Shown here one piece after another: positions 7,624-16,951 of a stretch of DNA of 64,000 nt (positions are counted from its first letter, which is position 1; every line of letters begins with the position of its first letter). The position numbers and the translations under genes were made by a program. The stretch spans positions 7,129,001 through 7,193,000 of the forward strand of contig NZ_CP109067.1 of NCBI RefSeq assembly GCF_035917335.1, read 5' to 3'. Under the pieces are notes generated by a model, which saw only the letters and a program-made list of their open reading frames with translations, was not told the origin of the DNA and ran no database searches. The DNA is from Micromonospora sp. NBC_01813. Lineage in GTDB: Bacteria; Actinomycetota; Actinomycetes; Mycobacteriales; Micromonosporaceae.

Positions 7624-9168
7624 TCAGGTGCCCTCGGCCGGGCGCACCGGGACGGTGACCGACGACGCCAGGGTCCGCCGATCGGCGTCGAGTGCGTCGA
7701 CCACCACGTACGCGACCGGACCGTGCACGGTGACGGCGGTTTCGAAGCCGGTCGGGTCGGCCTCGCCGAGCACCGTCAACCCGCTCGGCTGGGCACCGCC
7801 GCGTACCTGCCAGCTGGCCACGTCGGTGGCGCCGTTCCAGCTGACCCGCACGGTGACCGCCTCGCCGCTGCTGGCCTCGGCGACGACGGCGGGCCGGCCG
7901 GTCGGTCGCCCGGTCCAGTCGAACCGGTACGCCCGGTAGGAGCCGTTGTCTTCGGGCAGGTGACCGGCGAACACCATCGTGCCGTCCTCGGCGTACTCGG
8001 AGAAGTGCGGTTCGGCACCCCAGCCGACGAACGAACGGTTGCCGGGCAGCTCCTGCACCCCGCCCTGGGTACGGGCGAGCAGGTTGCCCGGCGGCGGCAG
8101 TTCGCGGACCACCGACGCGGTGCGGCCGGTCTCGTCGACGGCGAGGACCAGGCCACGGGACTGCTCCGCCTCGTCGCTGATGCCCGCCCGGTTGTCGAAG
8201 ATCCCGATGGTGCCGTCGGCGCGCCGTCGGGCGTCGTGCTGCCAGGAGAAGTCGGCACCCTCGTCGAGGTCGAAGTCGCTGCGTTTGCCGCCGAGACGCC
8301 ACAGCACCGCCCCGCTGTCGCGGTCGATCTTGTAGACGGTCCAGGTGTGCCGGGCGGAGACCAGCAGGTGGCCGTCGTGGTCGACGTCGACCGAGTTCGG
8401 GTGGAAGAAGTCGAAGGGTGTGCGGGCCCGGTCGTCGGCGGGCGGATCGGCGTACGACTCGGTGAGTGGCACGTGGTCGCGGGCCTGCCAGCGGCGCACG
8501 GTCCGGCCGGTGCCGACCTCCACCTCGTGGATCACCCCGTCGTACAGCGCACCGTCGGCGATGCCGCCGACCGTGGACAGGTCGGCGGCGACCAGTTCGT
8601 AGACGAAGAACAGCGCCGTACCGTCGTCGGTCAGGATGAAGTCGTGCTGGTCGGTCGGCAGGTCGCCGTCGGCGCGGATCCGGGTGATCTCCCGGTACGC
8701 GCGGTCGGCGATGACGAACTCGCCGCCACCGACGCCGTTGACGATCGTGCCTTCCCACCAGGTCAGCACCGGTTCGCCGGCGAGCCGCTGCACCCGCAGG
8801 TCGACGGCGACGTCGGCGGGCCCGGCGACCTGCCGGAACCAGACCGGCTCACCGGTGCCGTCGACGATCAGCGGCCCTCGCCCGCCGGCACCGGCTGCCG
8901 GGGTCAGGAAGATCAGCCCGTCGGCGACCGGACCGTCGACGGTCGTTTCGACGACCGGGACGCGTAGGTCCGGCCGGGTGGCGTAGCTGCGCACCTGTTC
9001 GGGTCCGGCGTCGGGCACCGGTTCGGCGGTGGGCGCCGCCGCGCCGCGCCCGAAGCCGAAGCCGGCGGCCCCGCTGGCTCCGGCGGCGACCAATCCGCCG
9101 CCGACACCGAGCAGGCCGCGGCGGCTGAATCGTCGGGTCGAGGGGGTGTCGTCGTGGTCGGCAACCAT
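7624..9168 (-). CDS. Tat-exported arylsulfotransferase (ASST)-family protein
   Basis: A 514-residue protein with a twin-arginine signal at the N terminus (Ser15-Arg-Arg-Gly-Leu-Leu, then a Gly/Ala-rich hydrophobic stretch), so it is exported folded. The rest is a beta-propeller-like chain typical of the arylsulfotransferase_2 family, with DQHDFILTDDGTALFFVYE, FDFFHPNSVDVDHDGHLLVSARH, ILWRLGG-like VLWRLGGKRSDFDL and FSWQHDARR. Histidines in DQHD, FHPNS and WQHDA are the likely active-site group of the family. The C-terminal ~90 residues look like a separate beta domain. Whether it transfers sulfate is not shown. It diverges from proS. Confidence 0.8.
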   Translation of the reverse strand: MVADHDDTPSTRRFSRRGLLGVGGGLVAAGASGAAGFGFGRGAAAPTAEPVPDAGPEQVRSYATRPDLRVPVVETTVDGPVADGLIFLTPAAGAGGRGPLIVDGTGEPVWFRQVAGPADVAVDLRVQRLAGEPVLTWWEGTIVNGVGGGEFVIADRAYREITRIRADGDLPTDQHDFILTDDGTALFFVYELVAADLSTVGGIADGALYDGVIHEVEVGTGRTVRRWQARDHVPLTESYADPPADDRARTPFDFFHPNSVDVDHDGHLLVSARHTWTVYKIDRDSGAVLWRLGGKRSDFDLDEGADFSWQHDARRRADGTIGIFDNRAGISDEAEQSRGLVLAVDETGRTASVVRELPPPGNLLARTQGGVQELPGNRSFVGWGAEPHFSEYAEDGTMVFAGHLPEDNGSYRAYRFDWTGRPTGRPAVVAEASSGEAVTVRVSWNGATDVASWQVRGGAQPSGLTVLGEADPTGFETAVTVHGPVAYVVVDALDADRRTLASSVTVPVRPAEGT

Positions 9169-9258
9169 GCCGCGTTACGTTGCCATCGCTACCTGGACTC
9201 AAACCGCGCCGACGCTGTGTGGTTCCTGAACGCGTGGCCGGACAATCGAGAGGTGATC

Positions 9259-11034
9259 ATGCGCTGGTCGCAGTTGCACGTCCCCACGTTGCGCGACGAC
9301 CCGGCGGAGGCCGACGCGCCGAGCCACCGGCTGCTGCTGCGGGCCGGCTTCATCCGGCAACTGATGGCCGGGCACTACTCGTTGCTGCCGCTCGCGGTGC
9401 GGGTCCGCGCCAAGGTCATCGAGGTGATCCGGGACGAGATGACGCGGATCGGGGCGCAGGAGTTCGCCCTGCCCGCGCTGCATCCGGCGGAGATCTGGCG
9501 CAAGACCGGCCGGTGGGACTCGATGGGCGAGGAGATGTTCCGGCTGCGCGACCGCCGGGGCGCCGACCTCGCCCTGGGCATGACCCACGAGGAGATCTTC
9601 ACGACCCTCGCCCAGGAGTTGAACTCCTACCGGGAGTTGCCGCAGCTCTGGTACCAGTTCCAGACGAAGTTCCGCGACGAGCCCCGGCCCAAGGCGGGGC
9701 TGATGCGCACCCGTGAGTTCACCATGAAGGACTCGTACAGTTTCGATCTGGCCGCCGACGGGCTGGACCGCTCGTTCGACCTGCATCACGACGCGTACCA
9801 GCGGATCTTCGCCCGGTTGGGTATCCCGGCGATCGCGGTGCAGGCATCCAGCGGCGCGATGGGCGGGTCGGCGTCGGTGGAGTTCATGTGTCCGGCGCCG
9901 ACCGGCGAGGACGAGGTGGTGGACTGCGCCGGCTGCGGCTACGCCGCCAACCTGGAGAAGGCCACGTCGCTGGTCACCCCGTCGCCGGACGCCGCCGAGA
10001 CACAACAGCCGGACGCCGCCGGGGCACAGCCGGCGACGGACGCCGCGGGGTCCGACGCCCCGCAGCCGTTCGACACCCCGGGGGTACGCACGATCGACGA
10101 CCTCGCGGTGGGTTTCGCGGCACCGGCCGACCGGCAGATCAAGACCCTGGTGTACGTGCTGGACGGCCAGCTCACCCTGGTGCTGCTGCGCGGTGACCAC
10201 CCGTTGCACGAGCAGAAGCTGGCCGACGCCACCGGGGCGGCCCAGTTGCGGGCGGCGCACGCCGACGAGATCCGGGCGGCGTTGGGGGCGTCGCCGGGCA
10301 GCCTGGGCGCGGTCGGGGTGGCGGCCGAGCTGCCGGTGATCGCCGACGAGGCGTTGCGTGGCCGGCGGGACATGTTCACCGGCGCCAACGTCGACGGGGT
10401 CCACCTGCGGGGGGTCGACGTCGACCGGGACATCGCGGTGGGTCGGTGGGCCGACCTGCGTACGGTCGCCGCCGGTGAGCCGTGCGTGCGGTGCGGCCAG
10501 CCGCTGCGGGTACGCCGGGCGATCGAGGTCGGGCACATCTTCAAGCTCGGGTACCGCTACAGCGAGGCGCTGGACGCGTCAGTGCTCGACCAGGCCGGCA
10601 AGCGGGTTCCGGTGATCATGGGAAGTTACGGGATCGGCGTGGAGCGGGCGATGGCGGCGGTGGTGGAGAGCCACCACGACGACAAGGGGATCGTCTGGCC
10701 GGTGGCGGTCGCCCCGTTCGAGGTGGCGGTGGTGGTGGCCCAGGTCGACGACGGCCCGGTCGCCGAGACCGGCGAACGGATCTACCAGCAGCTGGTGGCC
10801 GAGCGGATCGACGTGGTGATCGACGACCGGGCGGAGCGGGCCGGGGTGAAGTTCCGCGATGTCGAGTTGGTCGGCATCCCGGTGCGGGTCACTGTCGGTA
10901 AGCGGTCGCTGGCCGATGGCGTGGTCGAGGTGACCGATCGGGCCACCGGCGAGACGGTCCGGGTGTCGGTGGAGCAGGTGGTCGATCATGTCCGTGCGGC
11001 GATTCGGCGCGACGATCCCAACCAGTGGGCTTAG
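9259..11034 (+). CDS. proS: Prolyl-tRNA synthetase, bacterial type
   Basis: A 591-residue class II synthetase that charges tRNA-Pro. Motif 2 is clear in FRDEPRPKAGLMRTREFTMK and motif 3 in MGSYGIGVERAMAAV; ALGMTHEE lies before motif 2. An insertion/editing domain spans about residues 230-400 and contains a low-complexity Ala/Asp/Gln/Pro stretch (about 245-270) not expected in a compact synthetase. A CAGC...CVRCGQ set of cysteines flanks the inserted domain. The C-terminal anticodon-binding domain starts near WPVAVAPFEVAVV. ATG 9259 is preceded by gagagg at 9248-9253; a GTG two codons earlier is possible. It diverges from the sulfotransferase-like gene. Confidence 0.96.
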   Translation: MRWSQLHVPTLRDDPAEADAPSHRLLLRAGFIRQLMAGHYSLLPLAVRVRAKVIEVIRDEMTRIGAQEFALPALHPAEIWRKTGRWDSMGEEMFRLRDRRGADLALGMTHEEIFTTLAQELNSYRELPQLWYQFQTKFRDEPRPKAGLMRTREFTMKDSYSFDLAADGLDRSFDLHHDAYQRIFARLGIPAIAVQASSGAMGGSASVEFMCPAPTGEDEVVDCAGCGYAANLEKATSLVTPSPDAAETQQPDAAGAQPATDAAGSDAPQPFDTPGVRTIDDLAVGFAAPADRQIKTLVYVLDGQLTLVLLRGDHPLHEQKLADATGAAQLRAAHADEIRAALGASPGSLGAVGVAAELPVIADEALRGRRDMFTGANVDGVHLRGVDVDRDIAVGRWADLRTVAAGEPCVRCGQPLRVRRAIEVGHIFKLGYRYSEALDASVLDQAGKRVPVIMGSYGIGVERAMAAVVESHHDDKGIVWPVAVAPFEVAVVVAQVDDGPVAETGERIYQQLVAERIDVVIDDRAERAGVKFRDVELVGIPVRVTVGKRSLADGVVEVTDRATGETVRVSVEQVVDHVRAAIRRDDPNQWA

Positions 11035-11055
11035 CGATCGTTCAGTGTGCCTCTA

Positions 11056-11089
11056 GACTCGGAGTCGCCGTACGAGACTCGCCGTACGA
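11056..11089. promoter_or_regulatory. Palindrome and direct repeat upstream of the mutase gene
   Basis: gactcggagtc at 11056-11066 is a perfect odd palindrome. tcgccgtacga follows as a direct repeat at 11065-11075 and 11079-11089, a 14-bp period. The group sits between the end of proS and the strong ribosome binding site (gaggagg at 11091-11097) of the mutase gene. It may be a regulator site or a 5' leader element; nothing more can be said. Confidence 0.3.
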
Positions 11090-11102
11090 CGAGGAGGCCC
11101 CG

Positions 11103-12791
11103 ATGGACGCCGAACAGATCGCCGCCGGCCGTGCCCGCTGGCAGGCCCGCTACGACGCCGCGACCAAACGGGACGCGGACTTCACCACGCTGTCCGGTGC
11201 GCCGGTGGACCCGCTCTACGGCCCACCGGACAGCGCCGACGTGCCCGGGTTCGAGCGGATCGGCTGGCCGGGGGAGTACCCGTACACCCGAGGGTTGTAT
11301 CCGACCGGCTATCGGGGGCGGACCTGGACGATCCGGCAGTTCGCCGGCTTCGGCAACGCCCGGCAGACCAACGAGCGCTACAAGATGATCCTCGGTGCCG
11401 GCGGCGGCGGGCTCTCGGTCGCGTTCGACATGCCGACGCTGATGGGCCGCGACTCCGACGACCCGCAGTCGCTCGGCGAGGTCGGCCACTGCGGCGTGGC
11501 GATCGACTCCGCCGCCGACATGGACGTGCTCTTCGACGGCATCGACCTGGCGGCGGTCACCACCTCGATGACCATCTCCGGGCCGGCGGTGCCGGTGTTC
11601 TGCATGTACCTGGTGGCCGCCGAACGCCAGGGCGCCGACCTGGCCACCCTGGACGGCACCCTGCAGACCGACATCTTCAAGGAGTACATCGCCCAGAAGG
11701 AATGGCTGTTCGGCCCCGAGCCGCACCTGCGGCTGATCGGCGACCTGATGGAGTTCTGCGCCGAGCGGATCCCGCGCTACAAGCCGCTGTCGGTCTCCGG
11801 ATACCACATTCGGGAGGCCGGCTCGACCGCCGCGCAGGAGTTGGCGTACACCCTCGCCGACGGCTTCGGCTACGTCGAGCTGGGGCTCTCCCGTGGGCTC
11901 GACGTCAACCGGTTCGCCCCCGGCCTGAGCTTCTTCTTCGACGCGCACGTCGACTTCTTCGAGGAGATCGCCAAGTTCCGGGCCGCCCGCCGGATCTGGG
12001 CCCGCTGGCTGCGCGAGGTGTACGGCGCCACCGACGAACGCGCCCTGTGGCTGCGCTTCCACACCCAGACCGCCGGGGTGTCGCTGACCGCGCAGCAGCC
12101 GGTCAACAACGTGGTACGTACGGCCGTGGAAGCCCTCGCGGCGGTGCTCGGCGGCACCAACTCGCTGCACACCAACGCGCTCGACGAGACCCTCGCCCTG
12201 CCGACCGACGAGTCCGCGGAGATCGCGCTGCGGACCCAACAGGTGCTGATGGACGAGACCGGGGTGGCCAACGTGGCCGACCCGCTCGGCGGATCCTGGT
12301 ACGTCGAGGCGCTCACCGACCGGATCGAAGCCGAGGCGGAGGAGATCTTCGCCCGGATTCGGCAACTCGCCGGCGACGGCCCGCACCCGATCGGCCCGAT
12401 GACCGCCGGCATCCTGCGGGGGATCGAGGACGGCTGGTTCACCGGACAGATCGCCGAGGCCGCGTTCGTCTACCAGCGGGCCCTGGAGGACGGGCGGAAG
12501 CGGATCGTCGGAGTCAACTGTCACACCGGGACGGTCGCCAAGGAGCTGGAGATCCTGCGGATCTCGCACGAGGTCGAGGTCGAGCAGCGCCGGCTGCTCA
12601 CTCAGCGTAAGAGCGCCCGGGACGCCGACCTGGTGCGCCGCCGCCTCGACGACATGGTCGTGGCCGCGCGGGGCGGCGGGAACATGGTGCCGGCGATGCT
12701 CGACGCGATTCGCGCCGAGGCGACACTGGGCGAGATCTGCGATGCTCTGCGTGACCAGTGGGGGGTCTATCGGGAGCCGGCCCGCTTCTGA
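11103..12791 (+). CDS. icmA: Isobutyryl-CoA mutase-type large subunit (B12-dependent acyl-CoA mutase)
   Basis: This 562-residue protein has the TIM-barrel substrate domain of the methylmalonyl-CoA mutase family but lacks the C-terminal cobalamin-binding domain (no DxHxxG), so it needs a separate small subunit, which is not in the window. Two residues decide specificity in this family: methylmalonyl-CoA mutases have Tyr89 and Arg207, isobutyryl-CoA mutases have Phe80 and Gln198. Here the positions are Phe80 (TWTIRQFAGFG) and Gln198 (KEYIAQKEW), with the same numbering as the Streptomyces IcmA. The expected reaction is isobutyryl-CoA to n-butyryl-CoA, used in valine breakdown and in feeding polyketide precursors. 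Start ATG 11103 has a strong gaggagg site. The family chaperone MeaB is encoded at 2046. Confidence 0.85.
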   Translation: MDAEQIAAGRARWQARYDAATKRDADFTTLSGAPVDPLYGPPDSADVPGFERIGWPGEYPYTRGLYPTGYRGRTWTIRQFAGFGNARQTNERYKMILGAGGGGLSVAFDMPTLMGRDSDDPQSLGEVGHCGVAIDSAADMDVLFDGIDLAAVTTSMTISGPAVPVFCMYLVAAERQGADLATLDGTLQTDIFKEYIAQKEWLFGPEPHLRLIGDLMEFCAERIPRYKPLSVSGYHIREAGSTAAQELAYTLADGFGYVELGLSRGLDVNRFAPGLSFFFDAHVDFFEEIAKFRAARRIWARWLREVYGATDERALWLRFHTQTAGVSLTAQQPVNNVVRTAVEALAAVLGGTNSLHTNALDETLALPTDESAEIALRTQQVLMDETGVANVADPLGGSWYVEALTDRIEAEAEEIFARIRQLAGDGPHPIGPMTAGILRGIEDGWFTGQIAEAAFVYQRALEDGRKRIVGVNCHTGTVAKELEILRISHEVEVEQRRLLTQRKSARDADLVRRRLDDMVVAARGGGNMVPAMLDAIRAEATLGEICDALRDQWGVYREPARF

Positions 12792-12853
12792 TCCGGGCGC
12801 TCCTGGCCGGCGGGGGACAGCAGACGCGTCGGAATCATGGTAGGCAGTACGCC

Positions 12854-13732
12854 GTGACGGGACTTGCGGTGGCCTGCCGGCGGGTGGTGCAGATCTATCG
12901 GGGCGAGGCCGGAGACGTGGTGGCACTCTCCGGAGTGGACCTGACGATCAACCCTGGGGAGATGCTGGCCCTGGTCGGCCCCTCCGGATCCGGAAAGTCG
13001 ACCCTGGTGGCGCTGCTCGCCGGGTTGATGCGCCCGTCCGCCGGCCGGGTCAGCGTCGGCACCTACGACCTCGGCAAACTCTCCGACCGGGAGATCTCCC
13101 GGATGCGGGGAACCCAGATCGGCGTGGTCCTGCAGGGCGCGGTCCGCAACCTGCTGCCGTACGCGACGCTGCGCCGCAACGTGTGGCTGGCCCAGCGGCG
13201 GGCGGCCGCCACCGCCGGCATCGACCTGGACGACCCGGACCGCATCCTCGACCTTGTCGGGCTGCCCGGCCGGGGCGACGCCCGGATCGCCGAGCTCACC
13301 CCGGACGCCCGGCAGCGGGCGGCACTCGCCGTCGGCGTCGCCGCCTCGCCCGGCCTGCTGCTGGTCGACGAGCCGACCAGCCAGCTCGACACCCATGGCC
13401 GCGACGAGGTGCTCGACGCCCTGGAGACGATCAACGCCCAGCGGGGCACCACCATCGTGGTGGTCACCCACGACGCGCAGGTCGGTGCCCGGCTCGGCCG
13501 GGCGGTGACCATCCGCGACGGCCGGGTCGGTGCGGAAGGCCGCGACGGCGAGGACTTCGCGGTGGTCGCCGGCGACGGCACGGTCCAGCTGCCACCCGAG
13601 GTGCTCGGCGAGTACCCGCCCGGCACCCTGCTGCGGGTGGCCCAGGTCGACGGAGCGGTGACGCTGGTCGTCGGCGGTACGGCACCGCCCGGTCTGATCC
13701 CCGAAGGCGCGCGCGGCGCCACAGCGGACTGA
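12854..13732 (+). CDS. ABC transporter ATP-binding protein with degenerate signature motif
   Basis: A 292-residue ABC ATPase of the LolD/MacB type. Walker A is GPSGSGKST, Walker B LLLVDEPTSQLD and the switch His is in VVTHD, but the signature position reads ELTPDARQR instead of LSGGQ. A C-terminal extension of about 60 residues follows the ATPase core. GTG 12854 begins a typical N terminus (TGLAVACRRVVQIY). It lies 62 bp after the mutase gene and 84 bp before two giant FtsX-type permeases, so it is probably their ATPase. The degraded motif suggests either a half-active partner in a heterodimer or a family-specific variation. Confidence 0.88.
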   Translation: MTGLAVACRRVVQIYRGEAGDVVALSGVDLTINPGEMLALVGPSGSGKSTLVALLAGLMRPSAGRVSVGTYDLGKLSDREISRMRGTQIGVVLQGAVRNLLPYATLRRNVWLAQRRAAATAGIDLDDPDRILDLVGLPGRGDARIAELTPDARQRAALAVGVAASPGLLLVDEPTSQLDTHGRDEVLDALETINAQRGTTIVVVTHDAQVGARLGRAVTIRDGRVGAEGRDGEDFAVVAGDGTVQLPPEVLGEYPPGTLLRVAQVDGAVTLVVGGTAPPGLIPEGARGATAD

Positions 13733-13816
13733 CCGCGGGATTCGATGTCTCAACGACCAGCCGTCTGGGCCACCCCGGGGTCGGGGACCAGCGGCGTCTA
13801 CGACACGGGGGTTTGA

Positions 13817-16800
13817 GTGTTCGCGCTGCTCCTCAGTGCGGTCCGGGCCCGTGCGGGTCAGGCATCCGCCCTGCTGCTACTGACCGCGCTCGCGGTCACC
13901 GCCACCACGGCCGCCCCCTGGTACGCCGCCACGGCGACCCGGTCGGTCGCGCAAGCCGCAGTCGACGCCGCCGGGCCCAACCACTTCGCCGCCCGGGCCA
14001 CCGGCCGGCTGGTCGCCGACGACGACGACCCGGGCGTACCCCTCGATCAGGTGGTCGACCCAGCGGCCGGCGACCAGGCTGCCCTCGACGCCGAAGGTGA
14101 GGCCCTGATCGAGCAGGCCCGGGCCGCCGGCTCGGCAGTCCTCGGCTACCCCGGCGCGAGCGCCACCAGTTCGCTGTGGACCACCGGGGCCGTCTTCTCC
14201 GCACAGTCCCGACAACCGGTCAACCTGACCCACCGGGAGCGGATCTGCGAACACCTGAGCATCGACGGCGCCTGCCCGCGACGCCCCGGCGAGGTGCTGG
14301 TCAGCGGGCGGACGGCGGAGAAGCTCGGCGTCGGCGTCGGCGACCAGGTCGAGTACCGGCCGACCCGCCGGGCCCCGGTCGCACTCACCGTCACCGGGGT
14401 CTACCAGGTCGCCGACCCGGGCGAGCCGTACTGGGCGTTCGGTGAGCTGGGCACCGGTGCCGGTACCGACGCCGGGAGCGCAGCGAACGGTGACCCCGCG
14501 TTCGTCACCGCGGGCACCCTCGCCGCCGCGCCCACCAACGGATTCTCCGCCGACTACCACCTGGTGCTGCCCGCCGAGGCGTTCATCGCCGGCGCCGACC
14601 TGGCGACCCAGGTCCGCCGGTCACCCGGCGGCAGCGGTCGCTGGCTGGTCCGCACCGACGCCGCCGTCCTGGTGGACCTGATCGAACGGCACCGCCAACT
14701 CGTCGACGTCGGCGTCACCGTGGCCGCCGGACAGCTGCTGCTGCTGTCGTGGTTCGCCCTGTTCTTCGCCGTCCGGCACACCGCCGAGCACCGCCGTCGT
14801 GACCTGGGACTGGTCAAGCTCCGTGGTGGTGCCCGATGGCGGGTCTGGCTGCTCACCGTCGGGCAGAGCGGCCTACCGATGATCGTCGGCGCCGTGATCG
14901 GCATCGCCGCCGGCATCGGAGCAGCCCGGCTGCTCGCCGGTGCCGGCCCGGACCCCGACCATGTCGCGTCCGCCGCGCGACTCGCCGTGGCCGCGGCCGG
15001 TACGGCGGTCGCCGGTGCCCTGATCGCCGCGATCGCCGCGGACCTGCGCAACGCCCGGGCCGGCGTGGTCGACCTGCTCCGGCACGTACCGGCACGTCAA
15101 CGCGGCTGGCGGGCCGACGCCGTCGACCTGACCGCCGTGGCCATCGCCGCGGCCGGGCTGTACCAGGCGTACACGACGCCGGCCGAGTCCGCCGGGAGCA
15201 GCGGACTCGTGCTGCTCTCCCCAGCCCTGCTGGCGATCGCCGTCGCACTCGTGGCGGGTCGGCTGGCCACCCCGGTCGCCGCCCGTGCCGGGTCGGCGCT
15301 GCTGCGCCAAGGCCGCCTGCCCGCCGCGCTGGCCGCCCTGCACCTGGCCCGCCGGCCGGGGACCGCCCGGCTGGTCGCCCTGCTCACCGTGGCGGTGGCG
15401 CTGCTCGGCACCGCGATCGCCGGCTGGAGCGAATCGGGCGCCGCCCAGGCCACCCGGGCCACCCACACCACCGGCGCCGACCAGGTGCTCACGGTGCAGG
15501 CCCGCAGCCGTGCCCACCTGCTTGCCGCCGTCCGGGCGGCGGACCCCGCCGGCCGGCACGCAATGGCGGTGGTCCGCAACGCTCCCACCGCCGCCCAGTA
15601 CGTGCTCGCGGTCGACGCCAGCAGGTTCGGTGCCGTCGCCGCCTGGCATTCCTCCTACGGCTCCGCCGCGACCGAGATCGCCGCCGCGCTCACCCCACCG
15701 ACCACCGGGGTACGGGTCTCCGACGGCGAGCTCCGGCTGGACGCCACCGGGACCGGCGCGATGCCGGTGAGCGTCGTGGCCCATCTGGTCGGCTCGATGG
15801 GGCAACCGCTGACCGTCGTCTTCGGCCCGCTCGGCGCGCAGCGGGCCGAGTACGAGGGCACCGTGACCGGCTGCGGAACGGACGGCTGCCGGCTGGTCGC
15901 CCTCGAACTGACCCAACCGGCCTTCAACGGTGCCCCGGTGTCAGCCGAGCCCGGGCTCACCGTCGAACTCCACGGCCTGGCCGGCGCCACCTCGCCCCGC
16001 CTCGACGCCGCCTACTTCGGCGACATCCAAAACTGGCGAGGGCCGGTCGCGACCGGTGCCATCGGGCCCCGCCTCGACGCCGGGCAGCACGGGCTGACCG
16101 TCCACACGCCACCGGACCTCGGCCCCAAGGACTTGACTCGGCCGGCGCGGATCCAGGTGATCGACGCGCCGGTGCCGGTGCCGGTGGTGCGGTCCGGGGT
16201 GGAACCCACCCCGGACATCCCTGGCGAACCGGTGCTCACCATCTTCGGCGGCGACGCCCTGCCGGTGCGGTACGTGGCGGTGGCCGACGCGCTGCCCCAG
16301 GCCCGGCTCAGTGGCTACCTGGTGGACCTGGAACTGGCCGACCGGCTCGCGGGCGATGCCGGCAGGGGCGACGTCCCACAGGTGTGGCTCGCCGCCGACG
16401 CGCCCGACGATCTGATCGACCGGCTTACCGCACAGGGGCTGACCATCATCGACACCGACTCCCGGGACGACGTGATCGAGCAACTGGGCCGCCAGGGCCC
16501 GCCGTCGGCGCTGCGGTTCCAACTGGCCGCCGGGCTGATCGGGCTGCTACTGGCGGCCGGGGCGCTGGCGGTGGTCGCCGCCGTGGAACGCGACGACCGG
16601 GCCGCCGAACTGGCGGCCCTGCGCCGTCAAGGCCTACCGGCCGGCGCGGTGGCCCGGATCGCCTACGGCGGGTACGCGGTGGCCGTGGGACTGGCGGTGC
16701 TCATCGGACTGCTGGTCACCACCGTCGCCCGGTTGCCGATCCAGCAGAGCATCCCGATATTCGTCGACAACTGGGCGGTGCTGCCGCTGCGGATCGGCCC

Positions 16801-16951
16801 ACAACCCGGCCCGCTGCTGGCCGCCGTACTCGTCTCGACGGTGGTGCTTGGTGTGGCCGGGGCACTGGCCGGCGCCCGGCTGGTCCGGGCGGTCTCCACG
16901 CGCGTCGACGCGCCGGCAGCGAACCGACCCGCCGGCCGGAGGACCCGATGA
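13817..16951 (+). CDS. Giant FtsX-like ABC permease, first of a pair
   Basis: A 1,044-residue membrane protein. An N-terminal signal anchor (about residues 8-35) leads into a large extracytoplasmic region, then helices near 300-320 (QLLLLSWFALFFAV), 355-410, 435-485 and 518-540, a second extracytoplasmic region of about 350 residues, and three C-terminal helices from about 905 on. This is the duplicated FtsX/MacB layout. The GTG start at 13817 follows ttga without a strong ribosome site. The stop overlaps the start of the next permease (ATGA). With the ATPase at 12854 it probably forms a type VII ABC machine that does mechanical work at the cell surface rather than classical transport; the substrate is unknown. 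Confidence 0.85.
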   Translation: MFALLLSAVRARAGQASALLLLTALAVTATTAAPWYAATATRSVAQAAVDAAGPNHFAARATGRLVADDDDPGVPLDQVVDPAAGDQAALDAEGEALIEQARAAGSAVLGYPGASATSSLWTTGAVFSAQSRQPVNLTHRERICEHLSIDGACPRRPGEVLVSGRTAEKLGVGVGDQVEYRPTRRAPVALTVTGVYQVADPGEPYWAFGELGTGAGTDAGSAANGDPAFVTAGTLAAAPTNGFSADYHLVLPAEAFIAGADLATQVRRSPGGSGRWLVRTDAAVLVDLIERHRQLVDVGVTVAAGQLLLLSWFALFFAVRHTAEHRRRDLGLVKLRGGARWRVWLLTVGQSGLPMIVGAVIGIAAGIGAARLLAGAGPDPDHVASAARLAVAAAGTAVAGALIAAIAADLRNARAGVVDLLRHVPARQRGWRADAVDLTAVAIAAAGLYQAYTTPAESAGSSGLVLLSPALLAIAVALVAGRLATPVAARAGSALLRQGRLPAALAALHLARRPGTARLVALLTVAVALLGTAIAGWSESGAAQATRATHTTGADQVLTVQARSRAHLLAAVRAADPAGRHAMAVVRNAPTAAQYVLAVDASRFGAVAAWHSSYGSAATEIAAALTPPTTGVRVSDGELRLDATGTGAMPVSVVAHLVGSMGQPLTVVFGPLGAQRAEYEGTVTGCGTDGCRLVALELTQPAFNGAPVSAEPGLTVELHGLAGATSPRLDAAYFGDIQNWRGPVATGAIGPRLDAGQHGLTVHTPPDLGPKDLTRPARIQVIDAPVPVPVVRSGVEPTPDIPGEPVLTIFGGDALPVRYVAVADALPQARLSGYLVDLELADRLAGDAGRGDVPQVWLAADAPDDLIDRLTAQGLTIIDTDSRDDVIEQLGRQGPPSALRFQLAAGLIGLLLAAGALAVVAAVERDDRAAELAALRRQGLPAGAVARIAYGGYAVAVGLAVLIGLLVTTVARLPIQQSIPIFVDNWAVLPLRIGPQPGPLLAAVLVSTVVLGVAGALAGARLVRAVSTRVDAPAANRPAGRRTR

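Noticed and set aside
7723-8967. 414-residue plus-strand frame opposite the arylsulfotransferase gene
   Set aside because: Shadow frame; the minus-strand protein has a Tat signal and family motifs.
11103-12791. Annotation as methylmalonyl-CoA mutase
   Set aside because: Positions 80 and 198 carry Phe and Gln, diagnostic of isobutyryl-CoA mutase, and the cobalamin domain is missing.
14836-16947. Long plus-strand frame upstream of the second permease, open into the first permease gene
   Set aside because: The Arg/Pro-rich translation is a frame-shifted reading of the first permease. The real start is the ATG at 16948, where permease homology begins.
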